Source: Cognatilysobacter xinjiangensis
Lineage (GTDB): Bacteria; Pseudomonadota; Gammaproteobacteria; Xanthomonadales; Xanthomonadaceae
Direction of reading: 5' to 3'
Length of the DNA: 64,000 bases
Assembly: GCF_014651995.1 (NCBI RefSeq)
Contig: NZ_BMXY01000003.1
Location: 284,669-348,668 of the forward strand
Position numbers and translations under genes: made by a program. Under the pieces are notes generated by a model. That model saw only the letters and a list, made by a program, of their open reading frames with translations, was not told where the DNA came from and did not search any database. How positions within the stretch are numbered: the stretch's first letter is position 1; each line of letters starts with the position of its first letter. This document shows, one piece after another, positions 19,861 through 30,564 of the stretch.

Positions 19861-20438
19861 GACGCGCCTTCGCGCCGGTTGCGGCGCCAGACCGAGGCGC
19901 CCGCGACCGCGTACAGCAGCGCCATCGCGGTGGGGATGGCAACGTTCGCCGCAGCTGGCGCGAGCGCCTGCAGTGCCGCCCCGACGACCGCGCCGGCGAC
20001 ACCCGATGCGTAATAGGCCGGCGCGCGATAGAGCCAACCGTACGGCAGGAAGTGCGCGCCGAGCATGGCGGCGAGCGCGAAGGCCACGAGGCGCACTTCC
20101 ATCGCCAGCAACGCGATAACCAGCGGCCAGCCGAGCAGTTGCCCGACGGTGATCGCGCCGACGATGCCACGCAACTCGCTGCCGCGCGCGGCGAGGTCGC
20201 CGCCGAGCGCGCGGTTGAGCAGGTAGCCGGCCGGGTAGCCCAGCGCGCCGGCGATCACGAAGAACAGCGCGAGCGTGGCGGGATCGAGCCCGGCGAACGC
20301 GGCCACGCCCGCCATCGCGGCCCAGAACGGCACCGCCGCGAGCGTCATGCCGACGCCGCGGCGGGTGATGCGCACCAGCTTCCAGCGCGCCGCGCCCAGC
20401 GGCGCGGCGTCCACCCAGGCCGGTACGCCGTCAGGCAC
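19854..20438 (-). CDS. Six-segment membrane protein (possible DUF7010)
   Basis: A 194-residue protein has hydrophobic segments near residues 30-50, 55-73, 92-112, 115-130, 142-160 and 163-182, and a charged C-terminus. The layout (GLPFW-like first helix, six helices) is reminiscent of DUF7010 proteins, but that is only a recollection of pattern. It overlaps the methyltransferase-like gene upstream by 8 bp and rluE downstream, so the three form one transcript. Confidence 0.7.
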   Translation of the reverse strand: MPDGVPAWVDAAPLGAARWKLVRITRRGVGMTLAAVPFWAAMAGVAAFAGLDPATLALFFVIAGALGYPAGYLLNRALGGDLAARGSELRGIVGAITVGQLLGWPLVIALLAMEVRLVAFALAAMLGAHFLPYGWLYRAPAYYASGVAGAVVGAALQALAPAAANVAIPTAMALLYAVAGASVWRRNRREGASC

Positions 20439-21291
20439 GCCGCTTCACGAAACGCAGGGTCATGCGATCGCTCTCGCCGATCGCCTTGTATTTCGCGTCG
20501 TCCGCGGCGTCGTGGCGATTGACCGGCGGCAGCGTCCACACGCCGTTCGGATGGTCCTTGGTGTCGCGCGGGTTGGCGTTGACCTCGCTCGAGCCGTCGA
20601 GCACGAAGCCCGCGGCCTGCGCCATCGCGATCACCTGCTGCTGGCCGACGTAGCCCGACTTGTCGGTGGCCGGCACGTCGGCCCTGGCGCGGTGCTCGAC
20701 CACGCCCAGCACGCCGCCCGGCTTGAGCACGTCGAAGAAGCCGCGGAACATCGCTTCGGCGGTGCCGGCCATGCGCCAGTTGTGCACGTTGCGGAAGGTC
20801 AGCACCACGTCGGCCGAATTCGCCGGGCCGAACGACGGCGCCTTCGGGTCGAAGCCGACGATGCGCGCACGGTCGTACTGCGCGGGCGCGGCGTCGAACT
20901 TCTGCTGCAGCCCGTCGCGGTTCTTCTGGTAGTAGGCGCGGCTCTTCTCGTCCGCCTGCGACGCCGGGTCGATCACCGCCGCGACGTACTGGCCGTTGTC
21001 GCGCAGGTAGGGCGCGAGGATCTCGGCATACCAGCCCGGCGGCGGCGTGATCTCGATGACGGTCTGGTCGCCGCGCACGCCGAAGAAGCTCAGCGTCTCC
21101 TTGGGATGGCGATAGACGTCGCGCGCGACGTTGGCCGGGTCGCGCCAGCTGCCGGCGATGGCGGCGTCGAGCGCGGCGCCCATGCCGTTGGTGACCATCG
21201 GGCGGCCGGTGTCGGCATCGTTGGCGGTACTGGCGCAGGCGCCAAGCAGCAGGGTGGAGGTCAGGGCGGCGGCGAGCAGGATCGGACGCAT
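20431..21291 (-). CDS. Predicted methyltransferase-fold lipoprotein (COG4798-like)
   Basis: A 286-residue protein carries a lipoprotein signal (LLLGAC, Cys19) and a class I methyltransferase-like fold. The motif I region reads VIEITPPPGWYAEIL instead of the usual GxGxG loop, followed by DVVLTFRNVHNW and the late block FDVLKPGGVLGVVEHRA. Family members are annotated as predicted methyltransferases, but an exported location would lack SAM. It may bind another ligand or be non-enzymatic (inference). It leads the transcript that includes the DUF7010-like gene and rluE. Confidence 0.8.
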   Translation of the reverse strand: MRPILLAAALTSTLLLGACASTANDADTGRPMVTNGMGAALDAAIAGSWRDPANVARDVYRHPKETLSFFGVRGDQTVIEITPPPGWYAEILAPYLRDNGQYVAAVIDPASQADEKSRAYYQKNRDGLQQKFDAAPAQYDRARIVGFDPKAPSFGPANSADVVLTFRNVHNWRMAGTAEAMFRGFFDVLKPGGVLGVVEHRARADVPATDKSGYVGQQQVIAMAQAAGFVLDGSSEVNANPRDTKDHPNGVWTLPPVNRHDAADDAKYKAIGESDRMTLRFVKRRA

Positions 21292-21441
21292 GGCAACGCT
21301 CCAGTCAGGGGTGCGCGGAGCTTAACGGCAGTGGCCGGCAGGCGGCGTCGCCACGGCCGCCGCGGAACCGCCATCTCGCTGGCATCGGTCTGTCATGCGC
21401 GGCGGCGAAGCTGGCCGCATCCCCGATACAGGACGCCCGCC

Positions 21442-21573
21442 ATGGACCCGACCCGCGATCCGGCCCCGTGCATGCCCGCGACGCCCTATCGGCACGTCGC
21501 CGCGCGTTGCGACGACGACGGCCTGCCGCCGGCGACGGTCGACCAGGACGTCGAGGAGTACTTCTTCGAGTGA
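21442..21573 (+). CDS. Small ORF, 43 aa, acidic C-terminus
   Basis: A short ORF (MDPTRDPAPCMPATPYRHVA start, VDQDVEEYFFE end) has an AGGACG ribosome-like site 9 bp before its ATG and is followed at once by a strong hairpin. It contains two Cys residues. No family is recognised. Codon use is like neighbouring genes, and the terminator placement supports real expression, but the length keeps confidence low. Confidence 0.4.
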   Translation: MDPTRDPAPCMPATPYRHVAARCDDDGLPPATVDQDVEEYFFE

Positions 21574-21583
21574 GGGGCGGGTA

Positions 21584-21611
21584 CCGGGCGGGACACGGAC
21601 GTCCCGCCCGG
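21584..21611. terminator. Bidirectional hairpin between small ORF and icd
   Basis: Perfect 11-bp arms (21584-21594, 21601-21611) have a 6-nt loop, between convergent stops at 21573 and 21619. No T-tract follows. Confidence 0.7.
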
Positions 21612-21618
21612 CGGCGCG

Positions 21619-23991
<2,373 letters not shown>

Positions 23992-24363
23992 TCAGGCGAC
24001 GACGGCCTCGAGCGGCGATTGCGGGAAATCCGCCGGCTGCAACGGGGCCAGCCCGTGCGCGGCACGCGCGCGATCGCACTGCGGGCTGGGCGCGCCGTGC
24101 TCCCAGCTCGCGACGAGGTCGCGGCAGGGCGACGGGCGATGCGCGTAGATCGAGCAGGCGGCGGCCTCGCCGATCGTGCCGGCGAGCGCGACGCAGCGGA
24201 TCGCCGCGCCGCCGTAGGTGCCGCGCATCACCAGCCGATGCGGATCGAGCACCTCGGTGAGCGCGGGCGGCGTACCGGCCAGATCCGGCTCGGTCTCGGA
24301 CCAGTGGAAGGCGACGCGGTAATGGGCGCAGCAGGCGCCGCAGGCCAGGCAGGGATGGCGCAT
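23992..24363 (-). CDS. YkgJ-family cysteine-cluster protein
   Basis: A 123-residue protein opens with CLACGACC (Cys5, 8, 11, 12) and has later conserved cysteines in [18 protein letters not shown] and PQCDRAR. The CxxCxxCC pattern defines the YkgJ/UPF0153 putative zinc- or iron-chelating family. The biochemical role is unknown. It is divergent from the SPFH gene and probably monocistronic. Confidence 0.85.
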   Translation of the reverse strand: MRHPCLACGACCAHYRVAFHWSETEPDLAGTPPALTEVLDPHRLVMRGTYGGAAIRCVALAGTIGEAAACSIYAHRPSPCRDLVASWEHGAPSPQCDRARAAHGLAPLQPADFPQSPLEAVVA

Positions 24364-24416
24364 CGGTGGCGATCGGGCAGTCGAACGCGGACATTATCGC
24401 CGGGCCGCGGCATGCC

Positions 24417-24422
24417 TAGAAT
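24417..24422 (+). promoter_or_regulatory. Possible promoter of the SPFH operon
   Basis: TAGAAT at 24417-24422 has TTATCG 17 bp upstream (24394-24399), 40 bp before the ATG. The -10 is good and the -35 is weak. Confidence 0.35.
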
Positions 24423-24461
24423 CGGGCGACCGGCGCGATCGCGCCCCAGCGAGGAGCGGAC

Positions 24462-25505
24462 ATGGGCGTTCTGGATTTCATCAAGGGCCAGGCGATCGAG
24501 ATCATCGAATGGACCGACGACTCGCGCGACACGCTGTCCTTCCGCTTTCCGGACGAGGACAAGGAGATCAAGAACGGCGCGCAGCTGATCGTGCGCGACA
24601 GCCAGATGGTGCAGTTCGTCGCCGCCGGCCAGTTCGCCGACCTGTTCGGCCCCGGCAAGCACACGCTCAAGACCGAGAACATCCCGATCCTGTCGCGGAT
24701 CCTCGGCTGGAAGTACGGCTTCGAGTCGCCGTTCAAGTGCGACGTCTACTACCTCAACACGCGCCTGTTCACCGGCAACAAGTGGGGCACCGCCAACCCG
24801 GTGATGATGCGCGACGCCGACTTCGGCCTCGTGCGGCTGCGTGCGTTCGGCACCTACGACTTCCGCATCGTCGACGCGCCGAAGTTCCTGCGCGAGGTCG
24901 CCGGCACCGACCAGAACTTCCGCCTCGACGAGTTCGAAGGCACGATGCGCTCGCGCATCGTCAGCGTGTTCACGGAGGCGCTGGCGATGGCCAAGGTGCC
25001 GGCGCTGGACATCGCCGCGCGCTACAGCCAGCTGGGCGAGGCGCTGCTGCCGGTGGTCAACCCGATCATGCAGGCCAAGTACGGGCTGGAGATCACCGCG
25101 TTCGTGGTCGAGAACGTGTCGGTGCCGCCGGAGGTCGAGCAGGCGATCGACAAGCGCTCGGGGATGGCGGCGGTCGGCGATCTCAACGACTACGTGAAAT
25201 TCCAGATGGCCAGCGCAATGGGCCAGGGCGGCGGCAGCGTGGCCGCGGCGCCGGCCGAGCTCGCGATGGGCATGGCGATGGCGCAGCAGATGACGCAGGG
25301 CATGAACGCGGCGGCGGCGAAGCCCGCGCCGAGCGAGGCGCCCGCGCTCGACGTGCTCACCCCGGAACAGGCTGCGCAACTGCTGTCGGTCTCGACCGAG
25401 GACGTGATCGCCGCGATCGAGGCCGGCGAACTCAAGGGGCGGAAGATCGGCAACGCCTATCGCATCGCGCGCGCGGCGCTCGACGAGTACCTGCGCGGCG
25501 CCTGA
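24462..25505 (+). CDS. SPFH-domain protein with C-terminal excisionase-like helix domain
   Basis: A 347-residue soluble protein. Residues about 15-230 form an SPFH/virion-core-like domain (YdjI group), with NARLIV-like strands, the block FAGQFADLFGPGKHTLKTEN in altered form, and ITAFVVENVSVPPEVEQAIDKR. A Met/Ala/Gln-rich linker (235-295) leads to a C-terminal module LTPEQAAQLLSVSTEDVIAA ending GRKIGNAYRIARAALDEYL, which is the excisionase/MerR-like winged-helix pattern. SPFH proteins of this type scaffold membranes under stress. The zinc-ribbon gene follows 1 bp downstream. Confidence 0.88.
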   Translation: MGVLDFIKGQAIEIIEWTDDSRDTLSFRFPDEDKEIKNGAQLIVRDSQMVQFVAAGQFADLFGPGKHTLKTENIPILSRILGWKYGFESPFKCDVYYLNTRLFTGNKWGTANPVMMRDADFGLVRLRAFGTYDFRIVDAPKFLREVAGTDQNFRLDEFEGTMRSRIVSVFTEALAMAKVPALDIAARYSQLGEALLPVVNPIMQAKYGLEITAFVVENVSVPPEVEQAIDKRSGMAAVGDLNDYVKFQMASAMGQGGGSVAAAPAELAMGMAMAQQMTQGMNAAAAKPAPSEAPALDVLTPEQAAQLLSVSTEDVIAAIEAGELKGRKIGNAYRIARAALDEYLRGA

Positions 25506-25506
25506 C

Positions 25507-26622
25507 GTGGTCGACGTCGTCCCGTCCGTCGCCGAGGCGACGCTCGACAAGCGCGCCTGCCCCGAATGCGGCGGCGACCTGCAATGGAACGCCGCGAAAC
25601 AGGCGCTGGTCTGCCCCTACTGCGGCACCACCGCGCCGTGGCAGCCGGGCGACCCCGCGCCGGGCGCGATCGCCGAGCTCGACCTCGCGCAGGCACTCGC
25701 GAAGGCCGACGAGGGCGGACGCGGCTACGGCGAGGCGCGCCGCCAGGTGCAGTGCGAGAGCTGCCGCGCGATCAGCGTGTTCGAGGCGTCGCGCGTTGCC
25801 GACCGCTGCGCGTTCTGCGGCTCGCCGGCGATCGTGCCTTACGAGGCGCTGAAGGACGCGATCACCCCGCAGAGCCTCCTGCCCTTCCGCATCGCCGAGA
25901 CGCAGGTGCGCGAGTCCATCCGCACGTGGTACGGCACGCGCTGGTTCGCGCCGAACCGGCTCAAGCGCGCCGCGCTCACCGACACCCTGCGCGGCCTCTA
26001 CCTGCCGTACTGGACCTTCGACGCCCACGTGCACGCCGAGTGGACTGCCGAGGCCGGCCACTACTACTACACGACCGAGGCCTACACGCAGAACGGGCAG
26101 ACGCGCACGCGGCAGGTGCGCCACGTGCGCTGGGTGCCGGCCGCGGGCGAGCTCGACCACTTCTTCGACGACGTTCTGATCGCCGGCACGCAGGGCGCGC
26201 ACGCGCCGCTGCTGGCCCGGGTCGAGCCGTTCCCCACCACCACGGACCTCGTGCCCTATGCGGCCGAGTACGTGCGCGGCTGGACGGTGGAGCGCTACCA
26301 GGTCGATCTGCGCCGCGCGGCCGATCTCAACCTCGCGCAGATGGAGCAGGACGTGCGCGGGCTGTGCGCCGCGCAGGTGCCGGGCGACACGCACCGCAAC
26401 CTGTCGGTGCATTCGACCTACCGAGGTCGCACCTTCAAGCACGTGCTGATGCCGGTGTGGCTGGTGAGCTACACCTACGGGCGGCGCGCGTTCCAGGTGC
26501 TGGTCAACGGCTATACCGGCGCGATCGCCGGCGAGCGGCCCTACAGCTGGATCAAGATCGCGCTGGCGGTCGCCGCCGCGGCGCTGGTGGTGCTCGGTTA
26601 CCTCTGGCTTGACCGCCGTTGA
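25507..26622 (+). CDS. TFIIB-type zinc-ribbon membrane protein, partner of SPFH protein
   Basis: This 371-residue protein starts at GTG. Two zinc ribbons come first: Cys18/21/36/39 and Cys83/86/101/104. A central domain with YLPYWTFDAHVHAEW and the conserved strands VLMPVWLVSYTY follows, then one C-terminal membrane helix (about 347-366). Such proteins accompany YdjI-like SPFH or PspA genes (Bacillus ydjFGHI arrangement). The tight coupling to the SPFH gene supports a joint role at the membrane. Enzymatic activity is not apparent. Confidence 0.85.
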   Translation: MVDVVPSVAEATLDKRACPECGGDLQWNAAKQALVCPYCGTTAPWQPGDPAPGAIAELDLAQALAKADEGGRGYGEARRQVQCESCRAISVFEASRVADRCAFCGSPAIVPYEALKDAITPQSLLPFRIAETQVRESIRTWYGTRWFAPNRLKRAALTDTLRGLYLPYWTFDAHVHAEWTAEAGHYYYTTEAYTQNGQTRTRQVRHVRWVPAAGELDHFFDDVLIAGTQGAHAPLLARVEPFPTTTDLVPYAAEYVRGWTVERYQVDLRRAADLNLAQMEQDVRGLCAAQVPGDTHRNLSVHSTYRGRTFKHVLMPVWLVSYTYGRRAFQVLVNGYTGAIAGERPYSWIKIALAVAAAALVVLGYLWLDRR

Positions 26623-26647
26623 TTCCCTTCATGCAGGCGACCACGCC

Positions 26648-27277
26648 ATGACGATCCGCTGGTACTTCGACTTCATCTCGCCCTTCGCCTACCTGCAGCG
26701 CCGGCGCGTGCGCGAGCTGGCCAGGCACCACGCGATCGAATACCGGCCCGTGCTGTTCGCGGCGCTCCTCGACCGGCTCGACCACAAGGGCCCGGCCGAG
26801 ATGCCGCAGAAGCGGCGCTTCACCTATCGCCACGTGGTCTGGCGCGCGCGCAGCGCCGGCATCCCGCTGCGCTTTCCGCCGGCGCATCCGTTCAATCCGC
26901 TGGCCGCGCTGCGCCTGTGTATCGCCGCCGGCTGCACCGACGAGTCCGTCGACGCGATCTTCGACCACCTCTGGCGCGATGGCCTGCGCGGCGACGACGC
27001 CGAATCGCTCGCGCCGGTGGCCGCGCGGCTCGGCCTCGACGCGGCAACGGCGATCGCCGATCCCGAGGTGAAGGCGCGGCTGCAGCGGAACTACGAAGCC
27101 GCCGTTGCCGACGGCGTGTTCGGCGTGCCCACGTTCGCGCTCGACGGCGAGCTGTACTGGGGCGAGGACGCGACCGCGATGTTCGAGGACCGCCTGCGCG
27201 ACCCGGCCGCCTTCGAGGCCGGCGAGATGGCGCGGGCAGGCGCGCTGCCGATCGGCGTCGAGCGCGTGCGCCGCTAG
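26648..27277 (+). CDS. 2-hydroxychromene-2-carboxylate isomerase family protein (DsbA fold)
   Basis: A 209-residue thioredoxin-fold GST kappa-like protein opens IRWYFDFISPFAYL with the active Ser11 in place of the DsbA CxxC. VFGVPTFALDGELYWGED carries the cis-Pro segment. Family members isomerise chromene carboxylates in naphthalene breakdown, with glutathione as cofactor. No aromatic-degradation genes lie nearby, so the true substrate is open. The gene is convergent with the DUF5985-like genes, overlapping by 4 bp. Confidence 0.85.
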   Translation: MTIRWYFDFISPFAYLQRRRVRELARHHAIEYRPVLFAALLDRLDHKGPAEMPQKRRFTYRHVVWRARSAGIPLRFPPAHPFNPLAALRLCIAAGCTDESVDAIFDHLWRDGLRGDDAESLAPVAARLGLDAATAIADPEVKARLQRNYEAAVADGVFGVPTFALDGELYWGEDATAMFEDRLRDPAAFEAGEMARAGALPIGVERVRR

Positions 27278-27543
27278 CGGCCGAGCCGCCGCGCGACCAT
27301 GTTCTTGTCGAGGATGCCCGCGATGATCAGGCCGAAGAACACCAGCCGCGCGAGCAGGTAGGTAGGCGCGGCTTCGCTGCCGGCGCCGAACCAGGCATAC
27401 ACCCCGCGATTGACGGCTTCCAGCATGAAGGCGGCGGCGAACCACAGGAACAGCCGGTCGCGGCCACTGCGCCAGAAGCGCAGGAACAGCAGCGCGGCCA
27501 CCGCGGAGCCCATCGACACCATGCCGAGCAGGAACATCTGCAT
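27274..27543 (-). CDS. DUF5985-like small membrane protein (first of tandem pair by position)
   Basis: An 89-residue protein has three hydrophobic segments (residues 4-22, 31-50, 62-80) and the sequence FLWFAAAFMLEAVNRGVYA. It overlaps the next gene by a TGATG and is last in a three-gene unit. Sequence style and tandem arrangement fit DUF5985. No function is known. Confidence 0.7.
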   Translation of the reverse strand: MQMFLLGMVSMGSAVAALLFLRFWRSGRDRLFLWFAAAFMLEAVNRGVYAWFGAGSEAAPTYLLARLVFFGLIIAGILDKNMVARRLGR

Positions 27544-27800
27544 CAGCGTTCCTCCATGATCAGGCCGTAGATCAGGCTGCCGACCGCCAGCAGCGACAGC
27601 CCGTGGCGCACCGGCCACAGCGCCGCGCCGGGGAACACCAGCGCGTCGAGCACCATCACGATGTTGGAGGCGGCGAGCAGGCCGAAGCAGATCGCGCTCC
27701 ACACCAGCATACGCGAGCGCGTGCGGCGCGCACCGAGCGTGAGCAGTGCAGTACAGAGCAGCCCGGCGGCCGCGCACAGCAGATAGACGATGCCGTTCAT
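27543..27800 (-). CDS. DUF5985-like small membrane protein (second of pair)
   Basis: An 85-residue, three-helix protein (VYLLCAAAGLLCTALLTLGA; MLVWSAICFGLLAASNIVMV; LSLLAVGSLIYGLIMEE). It has the same three-segment layout as its downstream neighbour but low identity, consistent with an ancient duplication or a heteromeric pair. Its ATG overlaps the stop of the winged-helix gene. Confidence 0.7.
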   Translation of the reverse strand: MNGIVYLLCAAAGLLCTALLTLGARRTRSRMLVWSAICFGLLAASNIVMVLDALVFPGAALWPVRHGLSLLAVGSLIYGLIMEER

Positions 27801-28174
27801 TCGTCACGCCTCATCACGAATGCATCCGCGAAATCGCGGGCCTGCCGACCGACGCTGGAGTGGATCAGTTCCGTCACCGCGACCACGCGCCGGCTGTAGG
27901 TGCCCGCGAGTTCGTCGACCAGCCGCGCGAGTTCGCCGCTCGCCGGCGCATACCGCGCCACGCCGTCCGCGTGTGTCGCTAGGTCCTCGCGGCAGAGCTC
28001 GGCGACGAGGGCGTCGACGCGCGGCTCGGGCAGGTACAGACGTTCGGCGAGCTCGCGCATCGTCCAGCCGTCCGCGCGTGAACGCAGCAACAGGAGCGCC
28101 TCGAGCATCGGCACCGAATGGATCTTGGCGACGACGAACCTTCGCAGGTCCGGCGCCAGCATTGCAGTGGCCAT
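27797..28174 (-). CDS. Winged-helix-like DNA-binding protein, first gene of DUF5985 operon
   Basis: A 125-residue soluble protein. Residues 18-72 read as a winged helix: HSVPMLEALLLLRS, then TMRELAERLYLPEPRVDALV as the recognition region and EDLATHADGVARY as the wing. The C-terminal helix (85-122) may dimerise. It probably controls or is coupled to the two small membrane proteins with which it overlaps. I do not recognise a named family. Confidence 0.7.
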   Translation of the reverse strand: MATAMLAPDLRRFVVAKIHSVPMLEALLLLRSRADGWTMRELAERLYLPEPRVDALVAELCREDLATHADGVARYAPASGELARLVDELAGTYSRRVVAVTELIHSSVGRQARDFADAFVMRRDE

Positions 28175-28269
28175 TGGCCCATGCTGGCGCGATGCAGCCC
28201 GTCGCACAAGACTTGCACGACGGGCCGTCTGCAGGCAGGCCCTTCGATGAACAGGGCTTTTCGAGCGGT

Positions 28270-30069
28270 TTACTCGATGGGTTGGTCCAGCATGAGCTCG
28301 CGCACGAAGCGCACCGGCGGCGCGCCGTAGCCCAGCACGCGGTCGTGGTAGCGCTTGAGGTCGAACGCGGCGCCCTCCTTGGCCTCCACCGCGCGGCGCA
28401 TGTCGAAATGCTCGGCGCTGCCGACGAAATACGTGGGCAGCTGGGCGCTGGAGAGCTGCGCCCGCACCCACTTGCCGGCGGCCTCGCGCTCCTGCTGGAA
28501 GGTGTCGTGCATCATCAGGCGCATGGCCTGATCGCGGCTCCAGCCGTCCACGTGGACGCCCTGGTCGAGGATCGCGTTGGCGATGGTGCGCAGGTAGAAC
28601 TTCAGCTGCACCAGGCGGAACAGCGGGTCGCTGTCCATGTAGCCGGCGTCGGCCATCATGTCCTCGGTGTAGACCGCCCAGCCTTCCGCGAACAGGCCCG
28701 AGCGCAGCACCCCGCGCAGCGTGGACGGATGCCGCGCCGAGTGCATGCCTTCGAGGTAATGGCCCGGCATCGCCTCGTGGATGCTGAGCAGGTGGATCAT
28801 CCGCGAGTTGTATTCGCGCAGGAACGAGTCGGTCTGCGCGGCCGTCCAGTCCTTCGGGATCGGCGAGATCGCGTAGTAGGTGTCCAGGCCCTTGTCGAGC
28901 GGGCCGGGCGAATCGGCATAGGCGACCGCCACGCCCTGCTGGAACTCCGGCATCAGGATGATCTTGACCGGGTCCGGCGGCACGGTGACGAGATCCTTCG
29001 CCTTGACGAAGGCGGTGGCCTGGTCGAGCGCGGCGCGCGCGTCCTCGACCACGCGATCGCGCGCGGGGCGCTCGGCGTACGCGAGCTCCAGCGCGGCCTC
29101 GATGGCCTTCTGGCGCTGGTCGTCGGTGGGCGTGGCGGGCGTCGCCGGCGCGCCCTTGCGCCCGGCGAGCACCTTCTTCGACAGGCCGTACATCTCGTCG
29201 CGCACGCGTGCGAGTTCGGTGCGCGCGCGCTGGCCGATCTCCGCGCGCGACAGCGAGGACATCAGTGCGAACTTCAGCTTGCGGTCGTAGAGCCCGGCGC
29301 CGATGCGCCATTCGCCGCGCGCGTTCGGCACCAGCGTGCCGTCCAGCCACGCCTGCTGCTCGGCGACCGCCTTGCGCAGGCCCGCCACCGCCGCGTCCAG
29401 CCGGGCGCGATCCGCACCGCTCAGCTGGTCCGCGTTCGGCACGATGAACTGCTCGATCAGCTGCAGCACGCCGGCGTTCTGCTTGGCCACCGTCTCGGCA
29501 TGGATCTTCGGCACGCGCGCGGGGTCGAGGTTGGCGCGCATCTGCGCGAACAACGTCGGAATCCGCTCCATGCGCGCGGTCGCCGACTTCAGGCGCTGCG
29601 GCATCGGCGCGAACTCGCGCGCCATCAGGTTGTAGATCGCACCGCCGGCAAGGCCGCTGTAGACCTGCGGGTCCCAGGCCCAGCTCTGGAAAGTCTCGAG
29701 GTTCCAGATGTCGGATTCGAGCTGGTTGCGCAGGATCAGCGCGTCGACCTGGTTCTCGCGGCTGAGCGCCTGCGTGTCGATCGCATCCAGCGCGGCGAGC
29801 GTGCGGCGGCTGAAGTCGACCAGACGCGCGCGGCCGTCGGCGGAGAGGTCGTCGATGCGGTCGTCGAAACGGTGGTCACCCAGCTGCGTCGCGCTGACCG
29901 GGTTCAGGCGCATCCAGCCGTCGAGCCAGCCATCGGCGACCGCCTTGAAGCGCGCGTCCGCGGTCTGCTGCGAGGCCATGGCGGGCGGCGCGTCGGGCGC
30001 GGCGAGCGGCGCGCTCTGGCAGCCCGCGAGCGCGAGGGTGACGGCGAGGGCGAGAAGGGATGCGCGCAT
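28270..30069 (-). CDS. DUF885 lipoprotein, probable zinc carboxypeptidase-like hydrolase
   Basis: This 599-residue envelope protein has a lipoprotein signal (LALAGC). DUF885 enzymes are gluzincin-like: the zinc motif HEAMPGH is at residue about 431, with later blocks GLFAEGWAVYTEDMM (third ligand region) and DPLFRLVQLKFYLRTIANA. Likely activity is hydrolysis of peptides or related amides in the periplasm. The gene is divergent from the copper cluster across 98 bp. A TATGCT on the minus strand (30102-30097) could be its -10. Confidence 0.88.
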   Translation of the reverse strand: MRASLLALAVTLALAGCQSAPLAAPDAPPAMASQQTADARFKAVADGWLDGWMRLNPVSATQLGDHRFDDRIDDLSADGRARLVDFSRRTLAALDAIDTQALSRENQVDALILRNQLESDIWNLETFQSWAWDPQVYSGLAGGAIYNLMAREFAPMPQRLKSATARMERIPTLFAQMRANLDPARVPKIHAETVAKQNAGVLQLIEQFIVPNADQLSGADRARLDAAVAGLRKAVAEQQAWLDGTLVPNARGEWRIGAGLYDRKLKFALMSSLSRAEIGQRARTELARVRDEMYGLSKKVLAGRKGAPATPATPTDDQRQKAIEAALELAYAERPARDRVVEDARAALDQATAFVKAKDLVTVPPDPVKIILMPEFQQGVAVAYADSPGPLDKGLDTYYAISPIPKDWTAAQTDSFLREYNSRMIHLLSIHEAMPGHYLEGMHSARHPSTLRGVLRSGLFAEGWAVYTEDMMADAGYMDSDPLFRLVQLKFYLRTIANAILDQGVHVDGWSRDQAMRLMMHDTFQQEREAAGKWVRAQLSSAQLPTYFVGSAEHFDMRRAVEAKEGAAFDLKRYHDRVLGYGAPPVRFVRELMLDQPIE

Positions 30070-30153
30070 GGCGGCTCCGGCATTCGGGGAAGCCCAAGCA
30101 TAAGCGGCGACGCCCGCGTTCATGCGGCGGCGGCCCGGCGGATGGGCGCGCGC

Positions 30154-30166
30154 GGTAAAGTACCGA
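30154..30166 (+). promoter_or_regulatory. Candidate copL promoter element with short inverted repeat
   Basis: TAAAGT (30156-30161) lies inside the inverted repeat CGGTA-AAG-TACCG (30154-30166), six bases before the copL ATG, and no ribosome site precedes the ATG. This would make copL mRNA leaderless. No -35 was found, so this is tentative. Confidence 0.3.
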
Positions 30167-30167
30167 C

Positions 30168-30515
30168 ATGCGGACATTTCCGGTGCTGCTGCGTCTGCTG
30201 CTCTGCCTCGCGCTGGTCGCGAGCGGCGTGGCCGGTGCGCGCGCGCAGGCGCGCATGCAGCTCGAGTCGCATGCGATGACGGCGATGGCCGACATGCCGG
30301 ACTGCCACGACGCGGCGCCGGCCGAGCCGCTGCCCGCGAGCCACGACGACTGCTGCGATGCCGGTCCCTGCGCGTGCCCGGTACCGGCCGTGCCCGTGTT
30401 CACCGGCCTGCGCCTGGCCGCGGCATTGCCCGACGCCATGCAGGCATCGATGGACTTGACGCCGCGCCACCGCGCGCCGCGACTGGGCGATCCATTGCGA
30501 CCTCCCATCGGCTGA
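30168..30515 (+). CDS. copL: CopL-family copper-responsive regulator
   Basis: A 115-residue exported protein has a signal peptide (residues 1-26) and a metal-binding segment rich in His, Met, Cys (Cys46-His47, His59, Cys62-Cys63, Cys68, Cys70), ending LRPPIG as other CopL proteins do. In Xanthomonas, copL lies directly upstream of copAB and is needed for copper-inducible expression of that operon. Here it precedes copA by 49 bp on the same strand. Confidence 0.88.
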   Translation: MRTFPVLLRLLLCLALVASGVAGARAQARMQLESHAMTAMADMPDCHDAAPAEPLPASHDDCCDAGPCACPVPAVPVFTGLRLAAALPDAMQASMDLTPRHRAPRLGDPLRPPIG

Positions 30516-30564
30516 CGCGTCGCCCGTTCCGGGCCGTCCCTTCCGCCTTTCTGGAGTGAATCCC

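Noticed and set aside
20345..20539. 64-codon minus-strand ORF between the methyltransferase-like and membrane protein genes
   Set aside because: It overlaps both real genes in another frame and has no ribosome site.
26648..27277. Aromatic degradation gene cluster around the chromene-carboxylate isomerase homologue
   Set aside because: No dioxygenase, aldolase or other pathway genes adjoin it.
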